DNA of 64,000 nucleotides, from the NCBI GenBank assembly GCA_041158225.1, contig JBEBBU010000165.1, positions 13,229 to 77,228 on the forward strand. The letters run 5' to 3'. Within the stretch, counting starts at the first letter, position 1; each line of letters opens with the position of its first letter. Shown one piece after another: positions 1 through 7,773 of this stretch. A program made the translations under genes and the position numbers. Source of the DNA: JBEBBU01 sp041158225 (GTDB lineage: Bacteria > Pseudomonadota > Gammaproteobacteria > Methylococcales > Methylococcaceae). Under the pieces are notes generated by a model. It was not told the DNA's origin, searched no databases, and saw only the letters and a list, made by a program, of their open reading frames with translations.

Positions 1-1
1 T

Positions 2-307
2 GGGGTGCCTGTTGCCGAGATTGTGGAAGGCATCCGTCATGGTGTGCGCAAGGTCAATATCGATACCGATCTGCGCATGGCGGCGACCGGGGCGGTTCGT
101 CGTGATCTTGCAGCCAACCCTGCCAGCTTTGATCCAAGGAAATTTCTCAAGGCTGCCGAAAAAGCCATGGCTACTATCTGCAGAGAGCGCTACGAGGCTT
201 TTGGCGCGGCAGGACAGGCCTCCCGTATCAGACCGCTGTCGCTGGAAGCCATGAGTGAACGCTATGCGGCAGGTCTGCTGGACCCAAGGATAGCCGGTCA
301 TGTCTAA
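2..307 (+). CDS. fba: Class II fructose-bisphosphate aldolase, C-terminal part (cut by window edge)
   Basis: About 101 C-terminal residues of a class II (metal-dependent) fructose-1,6-bisphosphate aldolase, which interconverts fructose 1,6-bisphosphate with dihydroxyacetone phosphate and glyceraldehyde 3-phosphate. The signature is the GIRHGVRKVNIDTDLRMA stretch, where the NIDTD segment binds substrate phosphate, followed by the FDPRKFLKAA segment typical of the longer Calvin-cycle type (CbbA/Fba). The start lies outside the window. The stop at 305-307 overlaps the start of the following phosphoribulokinase-like gene by 8 bases, so the two are probably cotranscribed. In a RuMP organism this enzyme serves both hexose cleavage and rearrangement of sugar phosphates. 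Confidence 0.9.
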   Translation, partial: GVPVAEIVEGIRHGVRKVNIDTDLRMAATGAVRRDLAANPASFDPRKFLKAAEKAMATICRERYEAFGAAGQASRIRPLSLEAMSERYAAGLLDPRIAGHV

Positions 308-1178
308 ACGTCATCCCGTCATCAGTGTCACCGGTACCTTCGGGGCAGGCATGCGTAATGTGCGAATTGCGTTTCAGCACCTGATGGATCGTCTTGAGTT
401 GAACGCATTGCATGTGGAAGGTAGCAGTTATTACCGCTATACCCGCGATGAAATGCTGCCGCGTATTGAGGAGTCAGCGCGTCAGCAGGGACATTTTGGC
501 CGTTTTTCCCTGGACGCCAACTGCCTTGATCTGCTGGAGCAGGGGTTGAGAAGCTATGGGGAGAACGGTCGCATGCTGCGTCGGCACTACGCCGAAACAG
601 AGGCGGACGCCTTGCGCCATGGTGTGCCTGTCGGCCAGTTTACCCCGTGGGTATCTGCAGGTGAGGGCAGTGATCTGCTGTTCTTTGAGGGCATGCATGG
701 GGGGGTAAGAACGACTGATGTTGATGTGGCTGGCCAGAGTGATCTTCTGATCGGGATTGTTCCCAGCGTCAATCTTGAGTGGATTGAAAAGGTACACAGG
801 GATACATCTGACCGCAGGCAGAGTGTGGAAGATGCTACCCGGACTATCCTGCGCCGCATGCCTGACTATATCAATGTGATCACGCCGCAGTTCTCTCGCA
901 CTGATATCAATTTCCAGCGTATCCCGCTGGTCGATACCTCCAATCCATTTATCGCCCGTGATGTGCCTGATCACGAAGAGTGCATGATCGTGATCCGTTT
1001 CAAGGATCCGAGAGCCCTTGGCGTGGATTTCAGGCGTCTGCAGTCCCTGCTCAAGAATTCGTTCATGTCGCGCTACAACACCATCGTGGTGCCTGGAGGC
1101 AAGATGGTGTTTGCCATGGAGCTGGTGATCCAGCCCATACTGGAGCGTATGGTGGAAGAAAGCAGGCGTCTGCGCTAG
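300..1178 (+). CDS. Phosphoribulokinase-like protein with degenerate active site
   Basis: A 292-residue protein of the proteobacterial (class I, octameric) phosphoribulokinase family, the same length as the intact paralogue at 5960-6838. The family phosphorylates ribulose 5-phosphate to the 1,5-bisphosphate. This copy looks catalytically damaged. The P-loop at residues 12-20 reads GTFGAGMRN where the paralogue has GSSGAGTTT, so all three Thr are lost. Residue 42, the catalytic Asp in Rhodobacter sphaeroides PRK, is Ser. His45 is Tyr. The RGY motif after HRD is RRQ. The FFEGMHG acidic residue, the HRD triplet and the C-terminal VPGGKM motif are kept. The reading frame is intact with no stop, so it is not a simple pseudogene. 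A regulatory or structural role is possible but unproven. Its start overlaps fba by 8 bases. Confidence 0.85.
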   Translation: MSKRHPVISVTGTFGAGMRNVRIAFQHLMDRLELNALHVEGSSYYRYTRDEMLPRIEESARQQGHFGRFSLDANCLDLLEQGLRSYGENGRMLRRHYAETEADALRHGVPVGQFTPWVSAGEGSDLLFFEGMHGGVRTTDVDVAGQSDLLIGIVPSVNLEWIEKVHRDTSDRRQSVEDATRTILRRMPDYINVITPQFSRTDINFQRIPLVDTSNPFIARDVPDHEECMIVIRFKDPRALGVDFRRLQSLLKNSFMSRYNTIVVPGGKMVFAMELVIQPILERMVEESRRLR

Positions 1179-1195
1179 TTCAGTGCCAGTCCAGT

Positions 1196-1224
1196 TTGGT
1201 GCCGCGGCGTTAATTTGCTAGAAT
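1196..1224 (+). promoter_or_regulatory. Predicted sigma-70 promoter of tal
   Basis: The -35 is TTGGTG at 1196-1201 and the -10 is TAGAAT at 1219-1224, with a 17-base spacer. The site sits 45 bases before the tal start, after the prk-like stop, so tal can be transcribed independently of the upstream fba-prk pair. The same TAGAAT -10 occurs upstream of tkt. Confidence 0.5.
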
Positions 1225-1269
1225 CGACGGGATTTATTCATCTACACCTATCCGAAAACAGGAGTTGCT

Positions 1270-2256
1270 ATGTCCAAGAATCTGCTGGAGCAGTTGCGCG
1301 CGGTTACCGTCGTGGTGGCCGATACTGGTGATATCCAGGCTATCGAAAAGTACAAGCCACGCGATGCAACGACCAATCCATCCCTGATCACCGCGGCGGC
1401 CCAGATGCCTCAGTATCAGGATATCGTTGACCAGACGCTGAAAGGTGCGCGTGCAACCCTCGGCGCGGCGGCTACGGCGGCTCAGGTAGCTTCCCTTGCT
1501 TTCGACCGTCTGGCGGTTTCTTTCGGTCTGAAGATTCTGGAAATCATTGAAGGACGTGTTTCAACGGAAGTCGATGCCCGTCTGTCTTTTGATACCGATG
1601 CCACGATTGCCAAGGGTCGTGACCTGATTGCCCAGTACGAGGCAGCAGGTGTGTCCCGTGAGCGTGTGCTTATCAAGATTGCAGCGACCTGGGAAGGTAT
1701 CCAGGCAGCAGCCGTGCTGGAAAAGGAAGGTATCCACACCAATCTTACCCTGCTGTTCGGTCTGCATCAGGCTATTGCCTGCGCCGAGAATGGCATCACC
1801 CTCATTTCGCCATTCGTTGGCCGTATTCTGGACTGGTACAAGAAAGATACCGGCCGTGATGCCTATGAGCCGCATGAAGATCCAGGTGTACTTTCCGTTC
1901 TTGCCATCTACAACTATTACAAGAAGTTTGGTTACAAGACTGAAGTCATGGGTGCCAGCTTCCGTAACCTTGGCGAAATCACCGAGCTGGCGGGTTGTGA
2001 CCTGCTGACCATCGCTCCTTCACTGATCGCCGAACTGCAGGCCACTGAAGGCGATCTGCCACGCAAGCTGGATCCCAAGCAGGCTGACAGTCTTGCCATT
2101 GAAAAGATTACGGTGGACAAGGCTACTTTTGACCGCATGCATGAAGAAAACCGTATGGCCAAGGAGAAGCTGGCTGAAGGTATTGACGGCTTCAGCAAGG
2201 CGCTGGAAACGCTGGAAACCCTGCTTGCAGACCGCCTCGCCGTTCTGGAAGCCTGA
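1270..2256 (+). CDS. tal: Transaldolase (TalB type)
   Basis: A 328-residue transaldolase. It moves a dihydroxyacetone unit between sedoheptulose 7-phosphate/glyceraldehyde 3-phosphate and erythrose 4-phosphate/fructose 6-phosphate in the cytosol. The length and sequence fit the classic TalB subfamily (about 316-335 residues). The Schiff-base lysine is Lys136 in the context [13 protein letters not shown], and the N-terminal DATTNPSLI and the [16 protein letters not shown] and MGASFRN segments are all typical. SD GGAG (CAGGAG) precedes the ATG. It is followed by hps and phi, which gives a compact RuMP module where transaldolase rearranges fructose 6-phosphate to regenerate the formaldehyde acceptor. 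Confidence 0.97.
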   Translation: MSKNLLEQLRAVTVVVADTGDIQAIEKYKPRDATTNPSLITAAAQMPQYQDIVDQTLKGARATLGAAATAAQVASLAFDRLAVSFGLKILEIIEGRVSTEVDARLSFDTDATIAKGRDLIAQYEAAGVSRERVLIKIAATWEGIQAAAVLEKEGIHTNLTLLFGLHQAIACAENGITLISPFVGRILDWYKKDTGRDAYEPHEDPGVLSVLAIYNYYKKFGYKTEVMGASFRNLGEITELAGCDLLTIAPSLIAELQATEGDLPRKLDPKQADSLAIEKITVDKATFDRMHEENRMAKEKLAEGIDGFSKALETLETLLADRLAVLEA

Positions 2257-2318
2257 TAGCAGCCAGCTGCAGATGTCAGTGTGCCTGTCCAGGGGGGAAT
2301 CTCACTGGACTGGTGCAC

Positions 2319-2374
2319 TTGCATTGGCCTGACTTCTGGGCTAAAGTTCGAAGGCATTGCATTGTCCCAATGCA
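2319..2374 (+). promoter_or_regulatory. Possible hps promoter with operator-like palindrome
   Basis: The 190-base gap between tal and hps holds a weak promoter: TTGCAT at 2319-2324 and TAAAGT at 2342-2347, 17 bases apart. It is followed by a perfect palindrome at 2358-2374, with 7-base arms TGCATTG and CAATGCA around TCC. The palindrome would lie at about +5 to +20 of the transcript, where a repressor could act. The spacing supports separate control of hps, but this is a pattern match only. Confidence 0.3.
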
Positions 2375-2446
2375 CGCTTTGCGATCTAGAACCACAACAA
2401 GCGAACAAATTCACCATTCAATCCACAAGCAATCGGAAGACGTATC

Positions 2447-3088
2447 ATGGCAAAACCATTAATACAATTGGCGTTAGACTCTCTGGATTTCGAACAGACC
2501 CTGCATCTCGCCAGCCTTGCGGCCGATTACGTTGATATCATCGAAGTCGGTACCCCCTGCCTCAAGGTCAACGGTATCAAGCTGGTCAAGGAGCTGCAGC
2601 GTACCTATCCTACCAAGAAGATCTTCACTGACCTGAAGACCATGGATGCCGGCGCTTATGAAGCCAAGCCTTTCTATCAGGCTGGTTCCAACATCTGTAC
2701 CGTTCTGGGTACGGCTGACCTGGCGACCATCAAGGGTGTGATCGAAGCAGCCAATGCCTATGGCAAGTGGGCTCAGGTTGACCTGATCAATGTCGCTGAC
2801 AAGAAGAAGCGCGCACAGGAAGCTGCCGCTCTTGGCGCACACATCATTGGTATTCACACCGGTATCGACCAGCAGATTGCAGGTCAGACGCCGTTTGCCG
2901 ATCTGGCAGATCTGGTATCACTGAACCTGAATGTCAAGATCTCGGTAGCTGGTGGTATCAACCTCAACACCGCTCAGCAGGTTGCCCGTTCCGGCGCCAG
3001 CATTATCGTTGTTGGTGGTGCCATTACTGGTGCGGCATGCCCTGCAACAGCAGCTGAAAAGATCCGTCAGCTGGTTCACTCAGCCTAA
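2447..3088 (+). CDS. hps: 3-hexulose-6-phosphate synthase (copy 1)
   Basis: A 213-residue 3-hexulose-6-phosphate synthase of the orotidine-phosphate decarboxylase superfamily, single TIM barrel. It condenses formaldehyde with ribulose 5-phosphate to D-arabino-3-hexulose 6-phosphate, the fixation step of the RuMP cycle. Family catalytic residues are in place: Asp11 (LALDS), Glu33 (IIEVGTP) and the DLKTMDAG motif with Asp62, Lys64 and Asp67. IGIHTGIDQQ and the phosphate-binding VAGGIN and VVGGAITGA segments are also present. It is followed 12 bases later by phi, its pathway partner. A second HPS lies at 6961-7608 on the other strand. Confidence 0.97.
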   Translation: MAKPLIQLALDSLDFEQTLHLASLAADYVDIIEVGTPCLKVNGIKLVKELQRTYPTKKIFTDLKTMDAGAYEAKPFYQAGSNICTVLGTADLATIKGVIEAANAYGKWAQVDLINVADKKKRAQEAAALGAHIIGIHTGIDQQIAGQTPFADLADLVSLNLNVKISVAGGINLNTAQQVARSGASIIVVGGAITGAACPATAAEKIRQLVHSA

Positions 3089-3100
3089 GGATATCCGGTC

Positions 3101-3634
3101 ATGCATCAGAAGCTTATTATTGACAAGATTTCCAGCGTTCTTTCCGGAACCCCCAGCGATGTTGATACGCAGCTGGAGGCTCTGCTGGACAAGGCCAAGC
3201 GTGTATTTATCGCAGGTGCAGGCCGTTCCGGTCTGGTTGGACGGTTCTTTGCCATGCGTCTGATGCACGCCGGCTATGAAGTCTTTGTAGTGGGTGAGAT
3301 CGTCACCCCCAGCATCCGTAGTGGTGATCTGCTGGTGGTGATCTCGGGTTCGGGCGAAACGGAAACCATGCTGGCCTTTACCAAGAAGGCCAAGGAAAAT
3401 GGTGCCAGCATTGCCCTGATCTGTACCCGCGAAAAGTCTACTCTCGGTGATCTGGCAGATGTCGTATTGCAGATCGGCAAGCCTGACCTGTACAGTGCAG
3501 TCAAGGGTATGCCTATGGGTACTACCTTTGAGCTGACCACGCTGCTCATTCTGGAGGCTACGGTTTCCCACCTCATTCATGAGAAGGGTATCGCCGAAGA
3601 AGAGATGCGTTACCGTCACGCCAATCTCGAGTAA
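3101..3634 (+). CDS. phi: 6-phospho-3-hexuloisomerase
   Basis: A 177-residue SIS-domain isomerase that converts 3-hexulose 6-phosphate to fructose 6-phosphate, the second step of RuMP formaldehyde fixation. The SIS sugar-phosphate signatures are IAGAGRSG at residues 38-44 and ISGSGETET at 81-89, and the MGTTFELTTLLILEA segment is typical of PHI (HxlB/RmpB). It lies 12 bases after hps, so the two form an operon, and it is followed by a strong terminator at 3689-3732. Confidence 0.96.
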   Translation: MHQKLIIDKISSVLSGTPSDVDTQLEALLDKAKRVFIAGAGRSGLVGRFFAMRLMHAGYEVFVVGEIVTPSIRSGDLLVVISGSGETETMLAFTKKAKENGASIALICTREKSTLGDLADVVLQIGKPDLYSAVKGMPMGTTFELTTLLILEATVSHLIHEKGIAEEEMRYRHANLE

Positions 3635-3688
3635 TCCGGTAACCTGACTGTCCGTATCCGGATTGTCAGGCCAGCCTGGTGCGAACTG

Positions 3689-3732
3689 AATCGCCCGCCA
3701 TGAGCCTCTGGTTCTGGCGGGCGATTTTTTTT
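3689..3732 (+). terminator. Rho-independent terminator after phi
   Basis: A perfect 12-bp stem (3689-3700 with 3715-3726) is followed by a T-run at 3725-3732. It closes the tal-hps-phi unit and separates it from tkt. Confidence 0.9.
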
Positions 3733-3741
3733 CTGCGGAGC

Positions 3742-3769
3742 GTGACAATGGCGGCCAGCCTGATAGAAT
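3742..3769 (+). promoter_or_regulatory. Predicted sigma-70 promoter of tkt
   Basis: GTGACA at 3742-3747 and TAGAAT at 3764-3769 with a 16-base spacer, immediately after the phi terminator. A 10-base near-palindrome GGTTGTAACC follows at about 3774. The start codon is 60 bases downstream, with SD AAGGAG. Confidence 0.5.
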
Positions 3770-3828
3770 TAGGGGTTGTAACCATATGCCATTTTTATCT
3801 TAACCTACTACTCTTGTAAGGAGTCATC

Positions 3829-5841
3829 ATGCCGACACGTCGTGAACTTGCCAATGCCATCCGCGCATTGAGCATGGATGCTGTTCAGAAAGCCAACTCT
3901 GGCCATCCAGGTGCTCCCATGGGCATGGCAGATATTGCCGAAGTGCTGTGGAATGATTACCTGCGTCATAATCCTTCCAACCCTTCCTGGCCTGATCGCG
4001 ACCGCTTTGTCCTGTCTAACGGACATGGCTCCATGCTGCTTTACTCCCTGCTGCACCTGACGGGCTATGATCTGCCTATCGAAGAGCTGAAGAACTTCCG
4101 CCAGCTGCACTCCAGAACGCCAGGTCATCCTGAGTATGGTTATGCGCCAGGTGTTGAAACCACCACGGGGCCTCTGGGTCAGGGTATTGCCAATGCTGTC
4201 GGTATGGCCATGGCTGAGCGTACGCTGGCGGGCCAGTTCAACCGTCCTGGTCATGATATTGTTGACCATTACACTTATGTATTCCTGGGCGATGGCTGCA
4301 TGATGGAAGGCGTTTCCCATGAGGCCTGTTCGCTGGCTGGCAGCATGAAGCTGGGTAAGCTGATTGCTTTCTACGATGACAATAACATCTCGATTGATGG
4401 TGAGGTGCGCGGTCACGGCACGACCCCAGGCTGGTTCATGGACAATACGCCGGCACGCTTCGAAGCCTATGGCTGGCATGTCATCCCCAAGGTGGATGGT
4501 CATGACGCTGAAGCCATCAAACAGGCTATTGAGGCTGCACGTGCGGTTAGCGACAAGCCTACACTGATCTGTTGCCAGACCATCATTGGCTGGGGTTCAC
4601 CCAACAAGCAGGGCAAGGAAGAATGTCATGGTGCGGCGCTGGGCAACGATGAGGTTGCACTGGTGCGCCAGACCATCAACTGGCCGCATGATCCTTTTGT
4701 GGTGCCTGCTGATATCTATGAAGGCTGGGACGCCAATGAAGTGGGTGCCGGTGCTGAATCTGAATGGAACAACCGTTTTGAGAACTATCGCAGTGAGTTC
4801 CCCGAACTGGCTGCAGAGTTTGAGCGTCGCATGAATGGCGATCTGCCTGCATCATGGGCGGCTGATTCAGCTGCTTTTGTCGCTGCAGTCAATGCCAAGG
4901 GTGAAACCATTGCCAGCCGTAAGGCCTCGCAGAATGCCCTTAACGGCTTTGGGCCCATGCTGCCTGAAATCCTTGGTGGTTCTGCCGATCTGGCGGGCTC
5001 CAACCTGACCATCTGGTCAGGCTGCAAGGATATCAATGCCGAAGGCTTTAACGGTAACTACGTTTACTACGGTGTGCGTGAGTTTGGCATGTCTGCCATG
5101 ATGAATGGTGCGGCTCTGCATGGTGGTTTCCGCCCTTATGGCGCGACTTTCCTCATGTTCTCGGAATATGCCCGCAATGCGCTGCGCATGTCCGCCCTGA
5201 TGAAGCTGCCCGTGATCTATGTTTACACCCACGACTCGATTGGTCTGGGCGAAGATGGTCCTACCCATCAGCCTGTTGAACAGACAGCAACGCTGCGCAT
5301 GATTCCCAACATGAATGTATGGCGTCCCTGTGATGCTGTCGAGTCTGCGATTGCATGGAAGTCTGCCATTGAGCGTAAGGATGGTCCTTCTACCCTGATT
5401 TTCTCACGTCAGAATCTGGCGCATATGCCACGTGATGATGCACAGATGGCATCTGTGGCGCGTGGTGGTTATGTGCTGGTGGATTGCGATGGCCAGCCAG
5501 ACCTGATCCTGATGTCAACCGGTTCTGAGGTTGAACTGGTGGTCAAGGCAGCTGCAGAACTGTCTGCCAAGGGCAGGAAAGTGCGTGTGGTTTCCATGCC
5601 TTCAACCAATGTCTTTGATGCCCAGGATGCCGCTTATCGCGAAAGCGTACTCCCGGCTGCAGTCAGCCGTCGTCTGGCGGTTGAAGCGGGTGTCACTGTC
5701 GGCTGGTGGAAGTATGTGGGCAGCGCTGGCTGTGTGGTAGGTCTGGATCGCTTTGGTGAGTCAGCGCCTGCTCCTCTGCTGTTCAAGGAGTTTGGCTTTA
5801 CCGTAGAGAATGTGGTCGCGAAAGCTGAAGAGCTGTTCTGA
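3829..5841 (+). CDS. tkt: Transketolase
   Basis: A 670-residue full-length transketolase, usual length about 660-670. It is thiamine-diphosphate and Mg dependent and transfers two-carbon ketol units among sugar phosphates. The TPP motif starts at GDG near residue 154 ([13 protein letters not shown]) and ends with the NN of DDNNISIDG. The pyrimidine-domain [11 protein letters not shown] segment carries the catalytic Glu, and the substrate motif [15 protein letters not shown] is intact. The ATG follows SD AAGGAG. It has its own promoter and is flanked by terminators, so it is probably monocistronic or read weakly into prk. In this setting it regenerates pentose phosphates for HPS. Confidence 0.98.
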   Translation: MPTRRELANAIRALSMDAVQKANSGHPGAPMGMADIAEVLWNDYLRHNPSNPSWPDRDRFVLSNGHGSMLLYSLLHLTGYDLPIEELKNFRQLHSRTPGHPEYGYAPGVETTTGPLGQGIANAVGMAMAERTLAGQFNRPGHDIVDHYTYVFLGDGCMMEGVSHEACSLAGSMKLGKLIAFYDDNNISIDGEVRGHGTTPGWFMDNTPARFEAYGWHVIPKVDGHDAEAIKQAIEAARAVSDKPTLICCQTIIGWGSPNKQGKEECHGAALGNDEVALVRQTINWPHDPFVVPADIYEGWDANEVGAGAESEWNNRFENYRSEFPELAAEFERRMNGDLPASWAADSAAFVAAVNAKGETIASRKASQNALNGFGPMLPEILGGSADLAGSNLTIWSGCKDINAEGFNGNYVYYGVREFGMSAMMNGAALHGGFRPYGATFLMFSEYARNALRMSALMKLPVIYVYTHDSIGLGEDGPTHQPVEQTATLRMIPNMNVWRPCDAVESAIAWKSAIERKDGPSTLIFSRQNLAHMPRDDAQMASVARGGYVLVDCDGQPDLILMSTGSEVELVVKAAAELSAKGRKVRVVSMPSTNVFDAQDAAYRESVLPAAVSRRLAVEAGVTVGWWKYVGSAGCVVGLDRFGESAPAPLLFKEFGFTVENVVAKAEELF

Positions 5842-5867
5842 TCCATTCCTTGCAGGATGATGTCATG

Positions 5868-5897
5868 GCAGGGGGCTTAGGAAAAGCCCCCTGCTTT
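5868..5897 (+). terminator. Hairpin, likely terminator after tkt
   Basis: Perfect 11-bp stem (5868-5878 with 5884-5894) and a 5-base loop, followed by only three T. It lies between tkt and prk. The short U-tract suggests partial termination. Confidence 0.55.
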
Positions 5898-5959
5898 GCA
5901 TCTGGCGATTGTCTGATTTCTCCATTGATGGCTGCGCGACAGCTGGAGGGCCAAGCGTT

Positions 5960-6838
5960 ATGTCAAAAAAACATCCAGTGATTGCTATCACCGGTTCATC
6001 AGGCGCCGGTACCACTACAGTCAAAAAATCCTTCGAGCATATCTTTCTGCGGCTCGGTATCAATCCTCTTGTGGTGGAGGGCGACAGTTACCATCGCTAT
6101 GAACGTATTGAAATGCGTGAGCGTATCGCCCGCTGCAAACAGGAAAGTATTCCCTTCAGTCATTTTTCCCTGGATGCCAATCTTTTGCATGAACTGGAAG
6201 ATTCTTTCAGGGAGTATGGTGAGACGGGGGTCACTAGGCGTCGCTACTACGTGCACAGTGAGGAGGAGGGGCGGGCACTTGGCGGATATCCTGCCGGTAC
6301 CTTTACGCCATGGGAGGTGACACCTGCCAATACCGATCTCATGTTCTATGAGGGTCTGCATGGCGGCGTCAAAACCGGTGATATTGATGTCACCCGTTTT
6401 ACTGACCTGCTGGTTGGCGTGGTGCCTATTGTCAATCTGGAGTGGATACAGAAAATCCACAGGGACACGGCGCAGCGGGGATATAAGCCGGAGGATGTTA
6501 CCGATATTATCCTCAGGCGCATGGAAGACTATGTCAAGGTGATTACGCCGCAGTTTTCCGAGACGGATATCAACTTCCAGCGTGTGCCACTGGTGGATAC
6601 CTCCAATCCTTTCATTGCGCGGGATATTCCTACGGCAGATGAAAGTTTTGTCATTGTCCGCTTCAATGAGCCACACAAGTTTGGTGTGGATTTCCCCTAC
6701 CTGTTATCCATGCTGCAGGATTCCTTCATGTCGCGCTATAACTCGATTGTCGTGCCAGGAGGCAAGATGGGACTGGCTATGGAGCTCATTTTCCGGCCTA
6801 TTATCGAGCGCATGATGCAGGAGCGTGATCAGGCCTGA
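5960..6838 (+). CDS. prk: Phosphoribulokinase (intact copy)
   Basis: A 292-residue proteobacterial phosphoribulokinase that phosphorylates ribulose 5-phosphate to ribulose 1,5-bisphosphate with ATP. The residues known from Rhodobacter sphaeroides PRK fall at identical numbers: P-loop GSSGAGTTTV from residue 12, Asp42, His45 and Arg49 in EGDSYHRYER, Glu131 in YEGLHGG, Arg168-Asp169 in HRD, and Arg173. The start at 5960 is preceded by GGAGGG; an in-frame start 51 bases upstream is less likely because family homology begins at MSKKHPVIAITG. It is a close paralogue of the degenerate copy at 300-1178. No RuBisCO gene is visible, so whether it feeds a Calvin cycle is open. Confidence 0.95.
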   Translation: MSKKHPVIAITGSSGAGTTTVKKSFEHIFLRLGINPLVVEGDSYHRYERIEMRERIARCKQESIPFSHFSLDANLLHELEDSFREYGETGVTRRRYYVHSEEEGRALGGYPAGTFTPWEVTPANTDLMFYEGLHGGVKTGDIDVTRFTDLLVGVVPIVNLEWIQKIHRDTAQRGYKPEDVTDIILRRMEDYVKVITPQFSETDINFQRVPLVDTSNPFIARDIPTADESFVIVRFNEPHKFGVDFPYLLSMLQDSFMSRYNSIVVPGGKMGLAMELIFRPIIERMMQERDQA

Positions 6839-6877
6839 TCACGTACTGCTGCTTCCGCCAGTGTCAGGGTATTAAAA

Positions 6878-6910
6878 AACCCGCTATTCCTCTGGAATGG
6901 CGGGTTTCTT
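6878..6910. terminator. Bidirectional terminator between prk and hps2
   Basis: A 13-bp stem with one G-T pair (6878-6890 with 6894-6906) and a 3-base loop. TTTCTT follows on the + side and a run of six A (T on the - strand) on the other, so it can end both convergent transcripts. Confidence 0.8.
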
Positions 6911-6913
6911 TAT

Positions 6914-6941
6914 GCCCCGTACTTTTTCATCAGTACGGGGC
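6914..6941. terminator. Second hairpin between prk and hps2
   Basis: Perfect 10-bp stem (6914-6923 with 6932-6941) around an 8-base loop, just after the bidirectional terminator. It has no long T-run on either side and may be a back-up terminator or 3'-end stabiliser. Confidence 0.45.
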
Positions 6942-6960
6942 ATCAGCAGAAGCCAGGCTA

Positions 6961-7608
6961 TCAGCTTGCAGCTGCATCAACAGCTTCGCGGATTTCGCGT
7001 GCTGCAACGGTTGGGTTCTTGGCGCCGGTGATGGCTCCGCCCACAACCACAATGTCTGCGCCAGCGCGGACTACCTGTGCAATGGTGTCCTTGTTGATGC
7101 CGCCAGCCACTGAAATCTTGGCGCCAAGGCGCAGGGAAAGCAGTGCCTGCAGATCAGCAAACGGGGTCTGGCCAGCCAGCTGCTGGTCAATACCGGTGTG
7201 GATGCCGATGATGTGTGCGCCAGCCTGGACAGACTCGCGTGCACGGTTAGGCTTGTTTTCCACATTGATCAGGTCAACCTGAGCCATCTTGCCATGTGCG
7301 TTGGCAGCTGCGATGACGCCCTTGATGGTGTCAATGTCAGCGGTGCCCAGCACGGTGGTGATGTCTGCACCGGCCTTGAAGAATGGGGTGGCTTCGTACT
7401 GGCCGGCATCCATGGTCTTCAGGTCAACGAAGATGGTCTTGGTGGGGTACAGGTTACGCAGTTCCTTGAGCAGGCCAAGACCGTTGTACTTGAGGCATGG
7501 GGTTCCGATTTCGATGCAGTCAACGAACTCGGCTGCCTGACTGGCCAGCTTCAGGGTCTGCTGGTAGTCAAGGGAATCCAGTGCCAATTGAATTAATGGT
7601 TTTGCCAT
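6961..7608 (-). CDS. hps: 3-hexulose-6-phosphate synthase (copy 2)
   Basis: A 215-residue HPS on the opposite strand, converging on prk. All catalytic residues seen in copy 1 are at the same positions: Asp11, Glu33, Asp62, Lys64 and Asp67. The two proteins match closely in the core (LIQLALDSLD, IGIHTGIDQQ, TPFADL) and diverge at the C-terminal end and in surface helices. It has no phi partner and its own promoter region with a palindrome, so it may be expressed under other conditions than the tal-hps-phi unit. SD GGAG precedes the ATG. Confidence 0.96.
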   Translation of the reverse strand: MAKPLIQLALDSLDYQQTLKLASQAAEFVDCIEIGTPCLKYNGLGLLKELRNLYPTKTIFVDLKTMDAGQYEATPFFKAGADITTVLGTADIDTIKGVIAAANAHGKMAQVDLINVENKPNRARESVQAGAHIIGIHTGIDQQLAGQTPFADLQALLSLRLGAKISVAGGINKDTIAQVVRAGADIVVVGGAITGAKNPTVAAREIREAVDAAAS

Positions 7609-7659
7609 GATAAGGGCTCCGATGAGTTAGCGTTTAGGTTTGTGATTCATGATAGTAGT

Positions 7660-7702
7660 GTTGCGTATCACGTTCGGACGCAACAGTATTATTTTGATTA
7701 TA
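7660..7702 (-). promoter_or_regulatory. hps2 promoter -10 and adjacent palindrome
   Basis: On the minus strand a consensus TATAAT lies at 7702-7697. No good -35 is visible at 16-18 bases, so an activator may be needed. Just downstream is an inverted repeat with 7-base arms GTTGCGT (7660-7666) and ACGCAAC (7678-7684) separated by 11 bases. TAGTAGT (7654-7660) and ACTACTA (7707-7713) form a wider inverted pair. The arrangement suggests an operator or a 5'-UTR hairpin. Confidence 0.4.
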
Positions 7703-7773
7703 CGGGACTACTACCCTGCAACTTTAAGTGAGAAAGCACAGGATGTCAATGTCGGCCAGCGTGGTTTGTATCA

